Positions 24,357 to 34,033 of a stretch of 64,000 bases of DNA are shown here, one piece after another (position 1 is the stretch's first letter; the number at the start of each line of letters is the position of its first letter). The notes under the pieces are model-generated. The model saw nothing but the letters and a program-made list of their open reading frames with translations, did no database searches and was not told where the DNA came from. Source of the stretch: Quatrionicoccus australiensis (lineage in GTDB: Bacteria > Pseudomonadota > Gammaproteobacteria > Burkholderiales > Rhodocyclaceae); assembly GCF_020510425.1 (NCBI RefSeq), contig NZ_JAHBAH010000001.1:558001-622000 (forward strand), in the 5' to 3' direction. The position numbers were made by a program, and so were the translations under genes.

Positions 24357-25733
24357 TCAGAACGGCAGTTGAATCCCCGGCCAGAGCGCCGTCAGCGCCG
24401 TCCGGAAGGCGCTCTGGATACGTTCCAGCGCTGCCGCATTATCGGCCTCGAAACGCAGCACGACGACCGGCGTCGTGTTGGAGGGCCGGGCCAGACCGAA
24501 GCCATCGGGATATTCAACGCGCACGCCATCGATGGTGATCATTTCCACCGAGCCGGGGAACTGTCCTTCGGCCTTGAGCTTGTCGATCAGCGTAAACGGC
24601 TCGCCTTCGGCCATCTTGATGTTGAGCTCCGGCGTCGAGGGCGAATTCGGCAGCTTTTTGAGCTCGGCATTGGCGTCGACCGTACGCGCCAGGATTTCGA
24701 GCAGGCGGGCACCGGTATAAAGACCGTCATCGAAACCGTACCAGCGCTCCTTGAAGAAGGTGTGACCGGACATCTCGCCGGCCAGCGGAGCACCGGTTTC
24801 CTTGAGCTTGGCCTTGACCAGCGCATGGCCGGTATTCCACATCAGCGGCTCGCCGCCATGCTGCCTGATCCACGGCGCCAGCACACGGGTGCATTTGACG
24901 TCGTAAATGATGGTGCCGCCCGGCACGCGTGACAGCACATCGGCCGCAAACAGCATCAGCTGACGGTCCGGATAAATGATCTCGCCATCCTTGGTGACCA
25001 CACCGAGACGGTCGCCGTCGCCGTCAAAGGCAATACCGATTTCGGCATCGGTCGCCTGGAGCGCCTTGATGACATCGGCCAGGTTTTCCGGTTTGGACGG
25101 GTCCGGATGGTGATTGGGGAAATTGCCATCGACTTCGCAAAAGAGCGGCACGATCTCGCAGCCCAAGCGCTTGAACAACTCCGGCGCAATCGCACCTGCC
25201 ACGCCATTGCCGCAATCCATGACGATCTTCATCGGCCGCGCCAGCTTGACGTCACCGACGATCTTTTCGACATAGGCCGGCAGTACATTGGCACTGCGGC
25301 GCTCGCCCTTGCCGTGGCACAAATCGCCGGACTCGGCACGGCGTTTCAGATTCTGGATCGCCTCAAGTGCCAGCGTCGTACCGCCGATGACCATTTTCAG
25401 ACCGTTGTAGTCCGGCGGATTGTGGCTACCGGTCACCGAAACGCAGGAGTTGCAACCCAGCTCATAAGCCGCAAAGTAAGTCACCGGCGTCGGCACGCAG
25501 CCCACGTCGATCGCATCGACCCCGGCCGCGCAAATGCCGTCCATCAGGACCCCAGCCAGCTCCGGACCGGACAGGCGGCCATCGCGACCAACCGCAATCG
25601 CCGTCTGCCCCTGCTCTGCAGCGAGCGAGCCCAGGGCATGACCGATCAGGCGGACAACGTCAGCCGTCAGCGATTTATTGACGATGCCACGAATGTCGTA
25701 GGCCTTGAAAATCTCTGCAGGAAGCTGGGTCAT
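24357..25733 (-). CDS. Phosphomannomutase/phosphoglucomutase (AlgC-like)
   Basis: 458 residues, the usual length of bifunctional PMM/PGM. N-terminal FKAYDIRGIVNKSL, the phosphoserine loop SVTGSHNPPDYNGLK (catalytic Ser near 104), the metal-binding loop FDGDGDRLGVV (near 240), the sugar-specificity loop EMSGHTFFKERWYGFDDG and the C-terminal phosphate-binding loop region RPSNTTPVVVLRFEA are all intact. It interconverts mannose-6-P/mannose-1-P and glucose-6-P/glucose-1-P, feeding nucleotide sugars for exopolysaccharide. It starts three bases after the lapD stop, making it the last gene of the ligase-lapD-PMM string. Confidence 0.93.
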   Translation of the reverse strand: MTQLPAEIFKAYDIRGIVNKSLTADVVRLIGHALGSLAAEQGQTAIAVGRDGRLSGPELAGVLMDGICAAGVDAIDVGCVPTPVTYFAAYELGCNSCVSVTGSHNPPDYNGLKMVIGGTTLALEAIQNLKRRAESGDLCHGKGERRSANVLPAYVEKIVGDVKLARPMKIVMDCGNGVAGAIAPELFKRLGCEIVPLFCEVDGNFPNHHPDPSKPENLADVIKALQATDAEIGIAFDGDGDRLGVVTKDGEIIYPDRQLMLFAADVLSRVPGGTIIYDVKCTRVLAPWIRQHGGEPLMWNTGHALVKAKLKETGAPLAGEMSGHTFFKERWYGFDDGLYTGARLLEILARTVDANAELKKLPNSPSTPELNIKMAEGEPFTLIDKLKAEGQFPGSVEMITIDGVRVEYPDGFGLARPSNTTPVVVLRFEADNAAALERIQSAFRTALTALWPGIQLPF

Positions 25734-25736
25734 GAA

Positions 25737-27683
25737 TCAGGAATTAATCTGGTCAGCCGACGGCGCACCGAAGTGATAGCCCTGGCCGCCAGCGATCTTG
25801 TCGTTGATCAACTGCTCGACCTGCTCGGCATTTTCGACGCCTTGCGCAATCACCTCGACCTCCAGCGAACGCGCCAGCGTGACGATGGACTTGAGGAGCG
25901 AATGGGCGCTTTCGCTGACCGGCACTTCCTGGACGAGGCCGGTATCGAGCTTGATGTAATCGGGCGGCACTTCGCGCAGGATCTGCAGCGAGTTCGGCGC
26001 CAGACCAAAGTGGTCGATACCAAAACGGGCCTGATGTTCGCGCACCAGCGCGGCAAAGCGTCGCGTTGCCTCGACGTCGATCGAACAACCGTATTCGGTC
26101 AGCTCGAAGGACAGGCGAGCCGCCAGCGGCCCAAGGCGGTTCAGGCGGCCAGCCAGCCATTTGACGAAACTGCCGCTCTCCAGACTCTGCGTCGACATAT
26201 TGACGGCCAGGTTGGCGGTCGACGTTGCATCCGCCTCGATAATCCGGAAAACCAGCTCAAGCAAGGCCTGGTCGATATCGGCCATCAAGTGATGGCGCAA
26301 GGCCATCGGCAGGAATTTCGACGCCGGCACCAGGTGGCCGTCCTTGCCGACCAGGCGGGTCATGATTTCATGGTGGATCAGGTCGCGCGTTTCCAGGGAA
26401 ACCACCGGTTGACCGAGCAGCGTCCAGCGATTTTCGGCAAGCGCACTCTGGATCAGTTCGCGCCAGGCCAAAGAACCGATCGAGACATCGCTGCCCTCGT
26501 CCTCGATCAACAGTTGCAGCGCATTGTGGCCGGACTGGCGGGCCGTCTCGATCGCCAAATCAAGCCTGGCCATGACCTGCGAGCGCTTGTCGCCCTTGTT
26601 GAAATTGACCACCCCCAGGCTGAAGGAAATATCCTCGTCGCCCGCGGCACGCTCGATCTCGGCGCGCAACTCACGACACAGCGCGGAAATCTGCTGCGTA
26701 TCGAGACCGAGCACGACAAAGCCGAAGGAGGTACCGCCGATCCGGCCGAGGATCACCGCGCGCTGACCAAGCAGCTCGCTGGCAATTCGGGTCAGCGACA
26801 CCAGCAGCGCATTGCCGCGCTGGTAACTGGTCTCGGTATTGAATTCCTTGAGGTTATTCACTTCCAGACCGATCAGCGAACCATCGGAAAAATGAACGTC
26901 CCCCTCAAGCAACTGGTTGAAACGCAGGTCGAAACTGCGCCGGTTATCCAGCCCGGTCACTTCGTCCTGGTAAGCCTCGCGGCGGAATGCATCGGCACGC
27001 CGGGTTTCGGCATCGAGAATCTCGGCAATGCGGCGCGACATGCCATTCATTGCCTTGACCACGCGCAGCAGTTCCAGCGCCTTGGGCACGATGCCGATCT
27101 GCCCGAAACGCCGCTCCTGGATCTCCAGCGCAGTGCGCTCGATGGCCGACAGCGGCAACAGGATCCAGCGCAGCACCATGCGCGAGAGCAGGATCGCCAC
27201 GACATAAGCCAGCAGCATCCAGCCGGCAGTTTCCAGGCAGGACGACCACAAATGCTGATAAGCATAGGTCGGCTGCGAAATCACCACAACCCGGCCCAAC
27301 TGGCGCCAACCGGACGACACCAGCGCCTCGCCGGGCGGTGCCTGCAGGCTGACCAGGGACGAGAACCACAGCGGCACACCTTCGATCTTGGCCGGCAACT
27401 CACGATCGACAATCGATGAACCATCGGTCGCACGCACCGTAATCCGCTGAAAATAGCCGCGGTCGAACAAGGTTGAAACCTGAATCGACGCCAGCCCGGC
27501 ATCACCCTTGCCCAATGATTGGGACAGGGGATAGGACAAGGACGACGCAGCATCCTGCGCATGCGACCCCAGTTGCTGCTCAAGATAGCTCCGCGTACTC
27601 TGGATGCCTACCGCAATCAGGCCAACAAAAACCAGCAGAAAAACCGCTGAAATACCGATCAGCAACTGTCGCTTCAGAGTCAT
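25737..27683 (-). CDS. lapD: LapD-like c-di-GMP receptor (degenerate GGDEF-EAL, LapD_MoxY_N periplasmic domain)
   Basis: 648 residues. TM1 about 8-27; periplasmic domain about 30-150 with PPGEALVSSGWRQLGRV and PTYAYQHLW, hallmarks of LapD; TM2 about 153-178 and HAMP; GGDEF-like domain with GGTSF at 316-320 in place of GGDEF; EAL-like domain with EIM at 439-441, DHFG instead of DDFG and QGVE instead of EGVE. Both enzymatic centres are thus degenerate, as in Pseudomonas LapD, which binds c-di-GMP in the EAL domain and, when bound, sequesters the protease LapG in the periplasm so a surface adhesin stays attached. A LapG homologue is at 44472-45152. The start codon overlaps the upstream stop (TAATG). 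Confidence 0.9.
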   Translation of the reverse strand: MTLKRQLLIGISAVFLLVFVGLIAVGIQSTRSYLEQQLGSHAQDAASSLSYPLSQSLGKGDAGLASIQVSTLFDRGYFQRITVRATDGSSIVDRELPAKIEGVPLWFSSLVSLQAPPGEALVSSGWRQLGRVVVISQPTYAYQHLWSSCLETAGWMLLAYVVAILLSRMVLRWILLPLSAIERTALEIQERRFGQIGIVPKALELLRVVKAMNGMSRRIAEILDAETRRADAFRREAYQDEVTGLDNRRSFDLRFNQLLEGDVHFSDGSLIGLEVNNLKEFNTETSYQRGNALLVSLTRIASELLGQRAVILGRIGGTSFGFVVLGLDTQQISALCRELRAEIERAAGDEDISFSLGVVNFNKGDKRSQVMARLDLAIETARQSGHNALQLLIEDEGSDVSIGSLAWRELIQSALAENRWTLLGQPVVSLETRDLIHHEIMTRLVGKDGHLVPASKFLPMALRHHLMADIDQALLELVFRIIEADATSTANLAVNMSTQSLESGSFVKWLAGRLNRLGPLAARLSFELTEYGCSIDVEATRRFAALVREHQARFGIDHFGLAPNSLQILREVPPDYIKLDTGLVQEVPVSESAHSLLKSIVTLARSLEVEVIAQGVENAEQVEQLINDKIAGGQGYHFGAPSADQINS

Positions 27684-29230
27684 TACGCCACTCCCAAAGA
27701 CTCATCCACCGTGGACGAGCTACGCCGACGCCGACTGCGCCGCACTTTTTTGACTGCTTCGCTGGCATTGTCTCCGGAAGGCAGCTCACTAGCGATCCAG
27801 ATCATCGACATTACAACCACCAAAGTCAGTGCGTTGGCCGGCGTCTGCAAATTGAAGTCGACCGCACTGTGGATCATCAGCGACAGCAACGCCATCAAGC
27901 CACCGAAAGCAATACCGCGCGGCAAGGACGAACGGCGCTTGCGCAAAACCTGAATCGCCTTCGCTGCGGTCAACACCACAAAAAGGCCCAAAATACCCAG
28001 CCCGACCAGACCGTTATCGGCCGCAATCTCGACATAATCGTTGTGGGCGTGATCCCAGTAGTAGTGGCGCGGGGCACGATAACGGATATAGGTGTTATAG
28101 AAAGTCCCGGCCCCGGTACCGAAAACAGGAAACGCCTCGACCAGGTCAAGCGCGTAGCGGGCGGCCTCAAGTCGCAACTCGACCGACTCTTCGATCGGGC
28201 CACCAGAAGCGGATTTGGCGCCAACCACACCTTCCTGGCTCATCGTCGTGTTCTGCATACGGTTGACGACCTTCTCGACGCCAACCCAGGATCCCACCAC
28301 CACCACGTCAATGATCACCAGGCTGGCAATCAGGCCGACCGTGGCCGGCGCCATCTTGCGCGACAAACTGATCGACAACAATCCAACCACCAGCATCGAG
28401 ATGAAGAAACCGCCGTTACCCATGCGCGAACGCGTCAGCACCAGGGCAATGACGATAACGATCAACACCATGCGCAACCGCATCTTGGGACTCAACATGA
28501 ACTCGAAGGCCACCTGCAGCTTCTGCTTCCAGTCGCCCAGCGCACGCCGGCGCCGACTGCTACCCAAACGAGCCAGCATCAATCCGATACCCACCGACAA
28601 GCACATCTCCATGTAGCCAGCCATATGGTTGTGATAGCCGTAAGTACCGAGAACCCGCTTGTGGAAAACCTCAAAAAAGAAAATCTGGTACTTGGCACGG
28701 ACCGAATACAAGGCAACACCAAGCAGCGCCTGCAACAAGCCAGAACAAACCAGGATGAACGCCATCCGATCGAGGCGCTCCTTGTCCCGGATGGTCAGCA
28801 CAGCCACCAGGAAACAACTGAAATAAGCAAAAGACAGCGCTGCGTAAATTGAGGTCTGGGCTGGATCAAGCGACAACTCCAGGCTCGCGACGCCTTCCTT
28901 GACGGCCAGCGTCTCCGGCGACAGGAGCCCGAGCAGCGACGCCGACAACGGAACCAACTGGAACATCACCAGGCCGCAAAAAGCGGCGAGCAACAAAAGC
29001 GGCCACTTGAAGCGGGCCAGGCGCGCCAAGGCTTCAGGCAACGCGTTCCGCCAGGCATAGGCCGAACCGAGCAGCAACAACTGCGAAAAACAAATCAGGA
29101 TAGCGACAGCCCAGGTCCGATTGCTGCCCAGCGGCAGTGGCACCCAGACCAGCAGAGAAAGAAACCCCCAGTACACAAGGCGATCATTGAGCGGTTGCTC
29201 GGAAACGGACGTCGAGGAAAGGGAAACCAT
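27683..29230 (-). CDS. O-antigen ligase / polysaccharide polymerase (Wzy_C family)
   Basis: 515 residues from the ATG at 29230 (AGG upstream). About twelve hydrophobic segments; the Wzy_C/O-antigen-ligase core lies at about 210-390, with the large periplasmic loop (YALDLVEAFPVFGTGAGTFYN, then HYYWDHAHNDYVEIAADNGL). The HAHNDYLE-like motif is the family signature. It transfers or polymerises undecaprenyl-linked glycans at the periplasmic face. C-terminal Arg/Ser-rich tail (RRSRRRRSSS) is cytoplasmic. Encoded directly upstream of lapD with a one-base overlap and downstream of a terminator, so ligase, lapD and PMM/PGM probably form one transcript. Confidence 0.85.
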   Translation of the reverse strand: MVSLSSTSVSEQPLNDRLVYWGFLSLLVWVPLPLGSNRTWAVAILICFSQLLLLGSAYAWRNALPEALARLARFKWPLLLLAAFCGLVMFQLVPLSASLLGLLSPETLAVKEGVASLELSLDPAQTSIYAALSFAYFSCFLVAVLTIRDKERLDRMAFILVCSGLLQALLGVALYSVRAKYQIFFFEVFHKRVLGTYGYHNHMAGYMEMCLSVGIGLMLARLGSSRRRRALGDWKQKLQVAFEFMLSPKMRLRMVLIVIVIALVLTRSRMGNGGFFISMLVVGLLSISLSRKMAPATVGLIASLVIIDVVVVGSWVGVEKVVNRMQNTTMSQEGVVGAKSASGGPIEESVELRLEAARYALDLVEAFPVFGTGAGTFYNTYIRYRAPRHYYWDHAHNDYVEIAADNGLVGLGILGLFVVLTAAKAIQVLRKRRSSLPRGIAFGGLMALLSLMIHSAVDFNLQTPANALTLVVVMSMIWIASELPSGDNASEAVKKVRRSRRRRSSSTVDESLGVA

Positions 29231-29263
29231 CAGGGACCTGCTATGAAACGTTGGCAACAAGGC

Positions 29264-29294
29264 AAAAAAAAAGCAGCCTAGGGCTGCTTTTTTT
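29264..29294 (-). terminator. Intrinsic terminator between the small exported protein and ligase genes
   Basis: Stem AGCAGCC/GGCTGCT with a very short loop, flanked by A and T runs (29264-29270 and 29288-29294). It follows the stop codon of the small exported protein gene on the minus strand. Confidence 0.85.
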
Positions 29295-29308
29295 GGAAAA
29301 ACCCCGGA

Positions 29309-29800
29309 TCAGGAACCGCTGGCCCGGACGCCACCGCCACCACCACCGAAGGTAGCCGTCGGGGTGGAACCGAAGGCGCCAAAGCCGCCACCGGCACCGG
29401 TACCGCCGCCGCCTTCACCACCGGCAGCCGTCGGAGCAGCCATGGACGTCGGATCAGCACCAGCGCCAACAGCGGCTGCGAACATTGCGTTGTAGCTAAA
29501 ACCGGCAGCAACTGCGGTATTGACAACAGTTTTGGCATCGTAACCAGCACGCACCAACGCAGCAACCACACCAGCTGCATCCTGGCCCTGGCTCAGCATC
29601 GAAAGGGCAAGAACGCCAGCAGGAATGCCGCTTGCGCGGGCATCAACAGCGATCGTTGACAAAGAGGCGCCTTGAGAAAGACGGGTTTGGGTCTCGGTAC
29701 CGACTTGGCCCATCGACATCGTGCTGCTGAACGCAGCAGCTGCGGAAAAGCTAACGACCAGCGCGCTGGCAGCGATAGCAAACTTTGCGATTTTCTTCAT
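29309..29800 (-). CDS. Small Ala/Gly-rich exported protein with TAAG motif, unknown function
   Basis: 163 residues from the ATG at 29800, which has AGAGG five to six bases upstream; a GTG two codons earlier is less well placed. Signal peptide KKIAKFAIAASALVVSFSAAAA. The mature part (about 25-105) is a run of Ala-rich helices (ASGIPAGVLALSMLSQGQDA; ALVRAGYDAKTVVNTAVAAG) and the C-terminal 45 residues are low-complexity Gly with a TAAG tetrapeptide at 124-127. It has its own sigma-70-like promoter and terminator, suggesting high expression. No family is recognised. It lies inside the polysaccharide locus near lapD; a matrix or surface role is speculation. Confidence 0.75.
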   Translation of the reverse strand: MKKIAKFAIAASALVVSFSAAAAFSSTMSMGQVGTETQTRLSQGASLSTIAVDARASGIPAGVLALSMLSQGQDAAGVVAALVRAGYDAKTVVNTAVAAGFSYNAMFAAAVGAGADPTSMAAPTAAGGEGGGGTGAGGGFGAFGSTPTATFGGGGGGVRASGS

Positions 29801-29829
29801 ACGCACCTCTCAAAAAAGAATATGTCCAA

Positions 29830-29858
29830 AGGTTAACAAGTCCGACCAACACCGTCAA
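29830..29858 (-). promoter_or_regulatory. Sigma-70-like promoter of the small exported protein gene
   Basis: Minus-strand TTGACG (29858-29853), 17-base spacer, TAACCT (29835-29830), ending 30 bases before the ATG. Confidence 0.5.
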
Positions 29859-29919
29859 CCAAAATTTTGAAAAACCAAATAAAACCAAAGGCGTAGTACC
29901 AAGGTACAGTCCGCGTTCC

Positions 29920-31335
29920 TCAATACGCGTTCTTGTTGATGAAGCCCTTGAAGACCGTCAAAAAAATGATCTTTATATCCAGCCACAACGACCAGTTTTG
30001 CACATATTCCAGATCATATTTGACGCGCATTTCCATTTTATCCAGCGTTTCCGTCTCACCGCGCCAACCGCTGACCTGCGCCCAGCCAGTGATCCCCGGC
30101 TTGACCTTGTGGCGCAGCATGTAACCGCGAATCAGTTTGCGGTACTCCTCATTATGAGAAACCGCATGCGGCCGCGGACCAACAACCGACATCGTCCCTT
30201 GCAAGACATTGAAAAACTGCGGAAGTTCATCCAGCGATGTCTTGCGCAGGAAAGCCCCGAACGGCGTGATCCGCATATCGCCCTTCTGAGCCTGCACCAC
30301 CTTGTCACCATCCTCGCACACCGTCATGCTGCGGAACTTCCAGACCTCGACCACAGCACCGTTCAAACCGTAGCGACGCTGCTTGAAAAGCGCCGGCCCC
30401 GGCGACGTCAGCTTGACGCCAAGCGCGATGATCGCCATCGGCACGGCAATGAGCAGCAAGATCAGGGAAGCCACCACAATATCCTCAAGCCGCTTGACCC
30501 AGCCATCCACGCCGTAGAACGGACTTTCGTGCAGGCTAAGCACGGGAATGCCATCCAGGCTTGTGATCTTGCCGTGCAGCAGGTCGAAAACGAAGAAATT
30601 GGGCACCAGATAAACCGAAGCAGTTGTATCACTGAGCTCGTTGACCAGCTCGACGATACGATTTTCTGCCTTCATCGGCAGCGTGATGTAGATGTAATCA
30701 ACCTTGCCTTCACGGGCCAGCTCTACCAGTTCGCCAAAACGACCGATACCCTGCGCATCGTTGGCGGCGTGCCGGCACTCCCGCTCAGCCAGGCGGTCAT
30801 CAAAGAAGCCAATGAACTCCATACCCAGCCAGGGTGTTTTTTCAACCTTGTTGACCACCTGCTGCCCGAGCTTGGTCTTGCCCGCCACCGCCAAAGTACG
30901 AATGTTGCGCCCGCTCGAACGCAGGCTGTTGAGAATCATGCGCAAGGAAAAACGCATTAAGGCCAGCAAAACCGGAGTCAGTCCAAACCAGACCAGAATC
31001 ACTGCCCGCGAATAATCGGACGAGGATTTACCTAGGAAGGCCATGAAAACGAGGATGACGACCACCCAGAACCAGGTGATCAAGGTGGCAGCAATCGCCT
31101 CCTGAATCGGCACGACCCGCCACGAACCGTACATGTGCCGGGCGCCGCCGATGGAAAGAAAGAGCAAGACGCTCCACACCCCTGCCTGTGCATACCGCGG
31201 CTCGAAATCGAGACCGTGGGTTACCTGCATCGCGATGGTCAGCGAAATCAGGATTACGGTTGCATCCAGGGCACGGTGAAGAAATGCAATCTTAGAACTG
31301 TGGGGCCGAGCCAGCCCGGAAGACATCAGTGCCAT
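29920..31335 (-). CDS. Polyprenyl-phosphate glycosyl-1-phosphate transferase (WcaJ/undecaprenyl-P glucose transferase type)
   Basis: 471 residues. N-terminal four-TM region (about 20-125), a CoA-binding-like Rossmann domain ([19 protein letters not shown] to [11 protein letters not shown]), one further hydrophobic re-entrant helix (about 285-310) and the bacterial sugar transferase catalytic domain with [53 protein letters not shown] and [12 protein letters not shown]. This family starts repeat-unit assembly by moving a sugar-1-phosphate (often glucose) from UDP-sugar to undecaprenyl phosphate. It is the initiating enzyme of the exopolysaccharide encoded around it. Confidence 0.93.
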   Translation of the reverse strand: MALMSSGLARPHSSKIAFLHRALDATVILISLTIAMQVTHGLDFEPRYAQAGVWSVLLFLSIGGARHMYGSWRVVPIQEAIAATLITWFWVVVILVFMAFLGKSSSDYSRAVILVWFGLTPVLLALMRFSLRMILNSLRSSGRNIRTLAVAGKTKLGQQVVNKVEKTPWLGMEFIGFFDDRLAERECRHAANDAQGIGRFGELVELAREGKVDYIYITLPMKAENRIVELVNELSDTTASVYLVPNFFVFDLLHGKITSLDGIPVLSLHESPFYGVDGWVKRLEDIVVASLILLLIAVPMAIIALGVKLTSPGPALFKQRRYGLNGAVVEVWKFRSMTVCEDGDKVVQAQKGDMRITPFGAFLRKTSLDELPQFFNVLQGTMSVVGPRPHAVSHNEEYRKLIRGYMLRHKVKPGITGWAQVSGWRGETETLDKMEMRVKYDLEYVQNWSLWLDIKIIFLTVFKGFINKNAY

Positions 31336-31981
31336 AGGAAATCCGTTTGATACTGTAACAATGTGAACGCAGCCAGATCATGCCATGACAAAGCGCTTTT
31401 CCATATATTACGAAAGGCATATTTTGATCTCAAACGAGATACGGCAGCTAAATAAGTGGGGCCTCATTAAGCGGCCAACCACTCTGATTGGCGCTAGCAC
31501 ACAGAAAGAAGCTAATGCAAGCAGCCCGACAATTTAACAACCGAGTCCCCCACGAAGAGACAAGTGCATCAATAAAACATAGTTTGTGACAGAAAAAACA
31601 GAATAACCCCTATGTCCGATCAGCCACTGAACATGACCGGAAGCACACACATCGGACGACGCCGGCGCCAAAGGAAAATAGATCCAGAAAACTCGAGCCT
31701 CCCAATCTCCCCCCGCATCGGCTATATTAACTCAGATAGCCACCGCTTCCTCCCTATTTTTCCTCACATCAAAGGCCACTGATGTCAATATCGCGAGATA
31801 ATCAGGAGAGGGTCTAAAAGCTAGCTCGATGAAAATAAATTATAATCTCGGCTAGGAATTAGTCTGTTTCGTCTATCGAAAAAACCGACAACAATGTGGG
31901 ATAACAACAGCGATTTAAAAAAACTCGCCTCAACATAAATTAAGCATATTTATATACGAACAATATGAAAAACTTAACAAA
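31336..31981. other. Non-coding stretch at the edge of the AT-rich polysaccharide region
   Basis: About 650 bases without a convincing ORF on either strand. It marks the transition from GC-rich flanking genes to the AT-rich interior. It contains short AT-rich blocks but no recognised RNA, repeat or JUMPstart/ops element; it would hold the promoter of the sugar transferase gene and the 3' end of the minus-strand operon. Confidence 0.6.
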
Positions 31982-32998
31982 TTATTTAGAAAAACCAGGA
32001 AATAGCGAAAAACGACGAAAAGCTTTCAACAAAGGCTGTTCCAACAGGAGATAACACAAATATCCGGAAATCAATGCCGAGAAAAACAGGACAAATGAGA
32101 ATATAAATGGATTATATGAAAAACCGATTTTTTTCAAAAAAATAGCCGAGCCGGCAAGAGAAAACGGATGAACCAAATAGAGCGAATAGGACGAATCCCC
32201 TAGTTTCCCAAGCCATACGGCCCAAGATCGCCATCCGCTATTAAATTTCGCTTCTAGACTTCTTATTCCAACAAAAAAAATTAAAGCAGGCACACCCCAG
32301 GACCAAACGCGGTGTAAATTCCAATTATTGTCGGAAAGATAAAAAAGAGCCCCCCCTAAGACCACAAGCAATATCCCAAACTCAAACCTTACATTAAAAT
32401 TTTTATAAAAAATGAAAAAAACAGACATTCCAAAAACAAACTCAAACAACATCGGAGATGTTAAAAACTCAAACACAATACCATCTACGCTGAACACTAT
32501 CCCAATAAAAACAAGGGCGCAAATAAATAACGAAGTAAATATTAGATGCAGAACCCCTTTAAAAAACACCAAAAACAAAGCAAATATGAAATAAAACAAA
32601 AATTCAAATCTCAGCGTCCACCCATTTTGAATCAGATACTTACCTTTTGTGGGCAATAAAAAGAAAGAAGAATATACATCCGTATCCCCTCCCGAACTAT
32701 TAACCAAATGGGGACTAAGTAAATAGACAACCAATGCAAAAAAAGACAGCCCCCAGTACAAGGGGATAATTCTCTTTATTCTAGCGGAAATAAAAACAAT
32801 AAAATTATTTTCCCGCGAATAAGACACTTGGCACATGATATATCCAGAGACGATGAAGAAGAGATCAACGCCAGCACCCCCAAAAGTCATCCAATCCCAA
32901 GGGTTAGAAGAACTAAATTGCGAGCATTTCCAAGAAATATGATGCAAGACGACAAGCAATGCGGCTATAGCTCTCAATATTTGAATTGATAAGATCAA
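31982..32998 (-). CDS. Acyltransferase 3 family membrane O-acyltransferase
   Basis: 338 residues from a TTG start at 32998, favoured because GAGGTG lies six bases upstream and the family's typical opening (SIQILRAIAALLVVLHHIS) follows; an earlier ATG would overlap galE. About ten hydrophobic helices. Conserved His in VVLHH, the arginine-containing segment ARIKRIIPLYWG and GGAGVDLFFIVSGYIM are signatures of acyltransferase-3 enzymes that O-acetylate exported sugars. It is the last gene of the AT-rich operon and probably decorates the exopolysaccharide. Confidence 0.85.
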   Translation of the reverse strand: MILSIQILRAIAALLVVLHHISWKCSQFSSSNPWDWMTFGGAGVDLFFIVSGYIMCQVSYSRENNFIVFISARIKRIIPLYWGLSFFALVVYLLSPHLVNSSGGDTDVYSSFFLLPTKGKYLIQNGWTLRFEFLFYFIFALFLVFFKGVLHLIFTSLFICALVFIGIVFSVDGIVFEFLTSPMLFEFVFGMSVFFIFYKNFNVRFEFGILLVVLGGALFYLSDNNWNLHRVWSWGVPALIFFVGIRSLEAKFNSGWRSWAVWLGKLGDSSYSLYLVHPFSLAGSAIFLKKIGFSYNPFIFSFVLFFSALISGYLCYLLLEQPLLKAFRRFSLFPGFSK

Positions 32999-33038
32999 AT
33001 TCAGCACCTCTGAATACAGAAAAAATAAAAAATCGAAA

Positions 33039-34007
33039 TTACCGATTTTTTTCCCAGTTCCATGCATGTTTAACAATGGTATCTAAGTCAGAAAAACGAG
33101 GATCCCAGCCAAGCTGAGCTTTGATCTTGGAAGAGTCTGCAACTAATCTAGCAGGATCTCCATCACGCCGCTCACCTTGTATGATAGAAATAGATCTTCC
33201 TGTAATTCTTTCTGCAGATTTTATTACCTCATTTACGGAATACCCCGCACCGTTACCAAGATTAAATGCAGTAGACTCACCGCCACCGAATAAATACTTA
33301 ATCGCCAACCAATGTGCCTCAGCGAGATCCATGACGTGAACGTAATCACGAATGCATGTTCCATCCGGAGTATCGTAGTCGCTACCGTATAATGTGATAC
33401 CAGATCGCCGCCCTGAAGCAGCTTGCAAAACAAGAGGAATTAAATGGGTTTCTGGATCATGCCGCTCGCCAATCATCCCGTCCGGATGAGCTCCCGCAGC
33501 GTTAAAATACCTTAAACATACAGAATTTAATCCGTAGGAATTACGGTAATCAGACAACACCTCTTCAATCATAAATTTACTACGGCCATAGGGATTAATT
33601 GGTTGCTTTGGATGGCCTTCGTCGATGGGCGTATATTTTGGCTCACCAAATATAGCGGCTGTAGACGAAAAAATAAACTTATTAACACCATGAGCCACCA
33701 TAGAATTTAAAAGATTCAGCGTATTCGAAACATTATTTTGGTAATACTTAGCCGGGTTTCTTACTGACTCACCAACCTGTATATATGACGCGAAGTGCAT
33801 AACAACATCAAATTTATAATCAGAAAATACCTGATCGAGAATTAGTCGGTCAGAAATATCTCCATGAACAAAATTTCCGTAAGAAACCGCGTCTCGATAG
33901 CCACCAGATAAATTATCCAAGGTAACTAATTCAACCCCTTTTTCACCAAGCAGCCATACCATATGGGAACCGATATATCCCGCACCACCAACAATTAGGA
34001 CCCGCAT
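33039..34007 (-). CDS. galE: UDP-glucose 4-epimerase
   Basis: 322 residues with an AGG-containing ribosome site. NAD-binding VGGAGYIGSHMVWLL at the N-terminus, substrate and catalytic region SSTAAIFGEP then PYGRSKFMIEE (YxxxK), and GalE-specific SVCLRYFNAAGAHPDG and GDGTPDGTCIRDYIHV-like segment (YDTPDGTCIRDYVHVMDLA). It interconverts UDP-Glc/UDP-Gal, possibly also N-acetyl forms. Encoded in the AT-rich operon, so its product is likely a polymer precursor. Confidence 0.93.
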   Translation of the reverse strand: MRVLIVGGAGYIGSHMVWLLGEKGVELVTLDNLSGGYRDAVSYGNFVHGDISDRLILDQVFSDYKFDVVMHFASYIQVGESVRNPAKYYQNNVSNTLNLLNSMVAHGVNKFIFSSTAAIFGEPKYTPIDEGHPKQPINPYGRSKFMIEEVLSDYRNSYGLNSVCLRYFNAAGAHPDGMIGERHDPETHLIPLVLQAASGRRSGITLYGSDYDTPDGTCIRDYVHVMDLAEAHWLAIKYLFGGGESTAFNLGNGAGYSVNEVIKSAERITGRSISIIQGERRDGDPARLVADSSKIKAQLGWDPRFSDLDTIVKHAWNWEKNR

Positions 34008-34033
34008 TACCTGACCTCATATATAGAAAAAAA

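Noticed and set aside
25107..27419. Plus-strand open frame of 770 codons opposite PMM/PGM and lapD
   Set aside because: Antisense to two well-supported genes.
25737..27683. Active diguanylate cyclase or phosphodiesterase
   Set aside because: GGTSF, EIM, DHFG and QGVE replace the catalytic motifs; a receptor role fits better.
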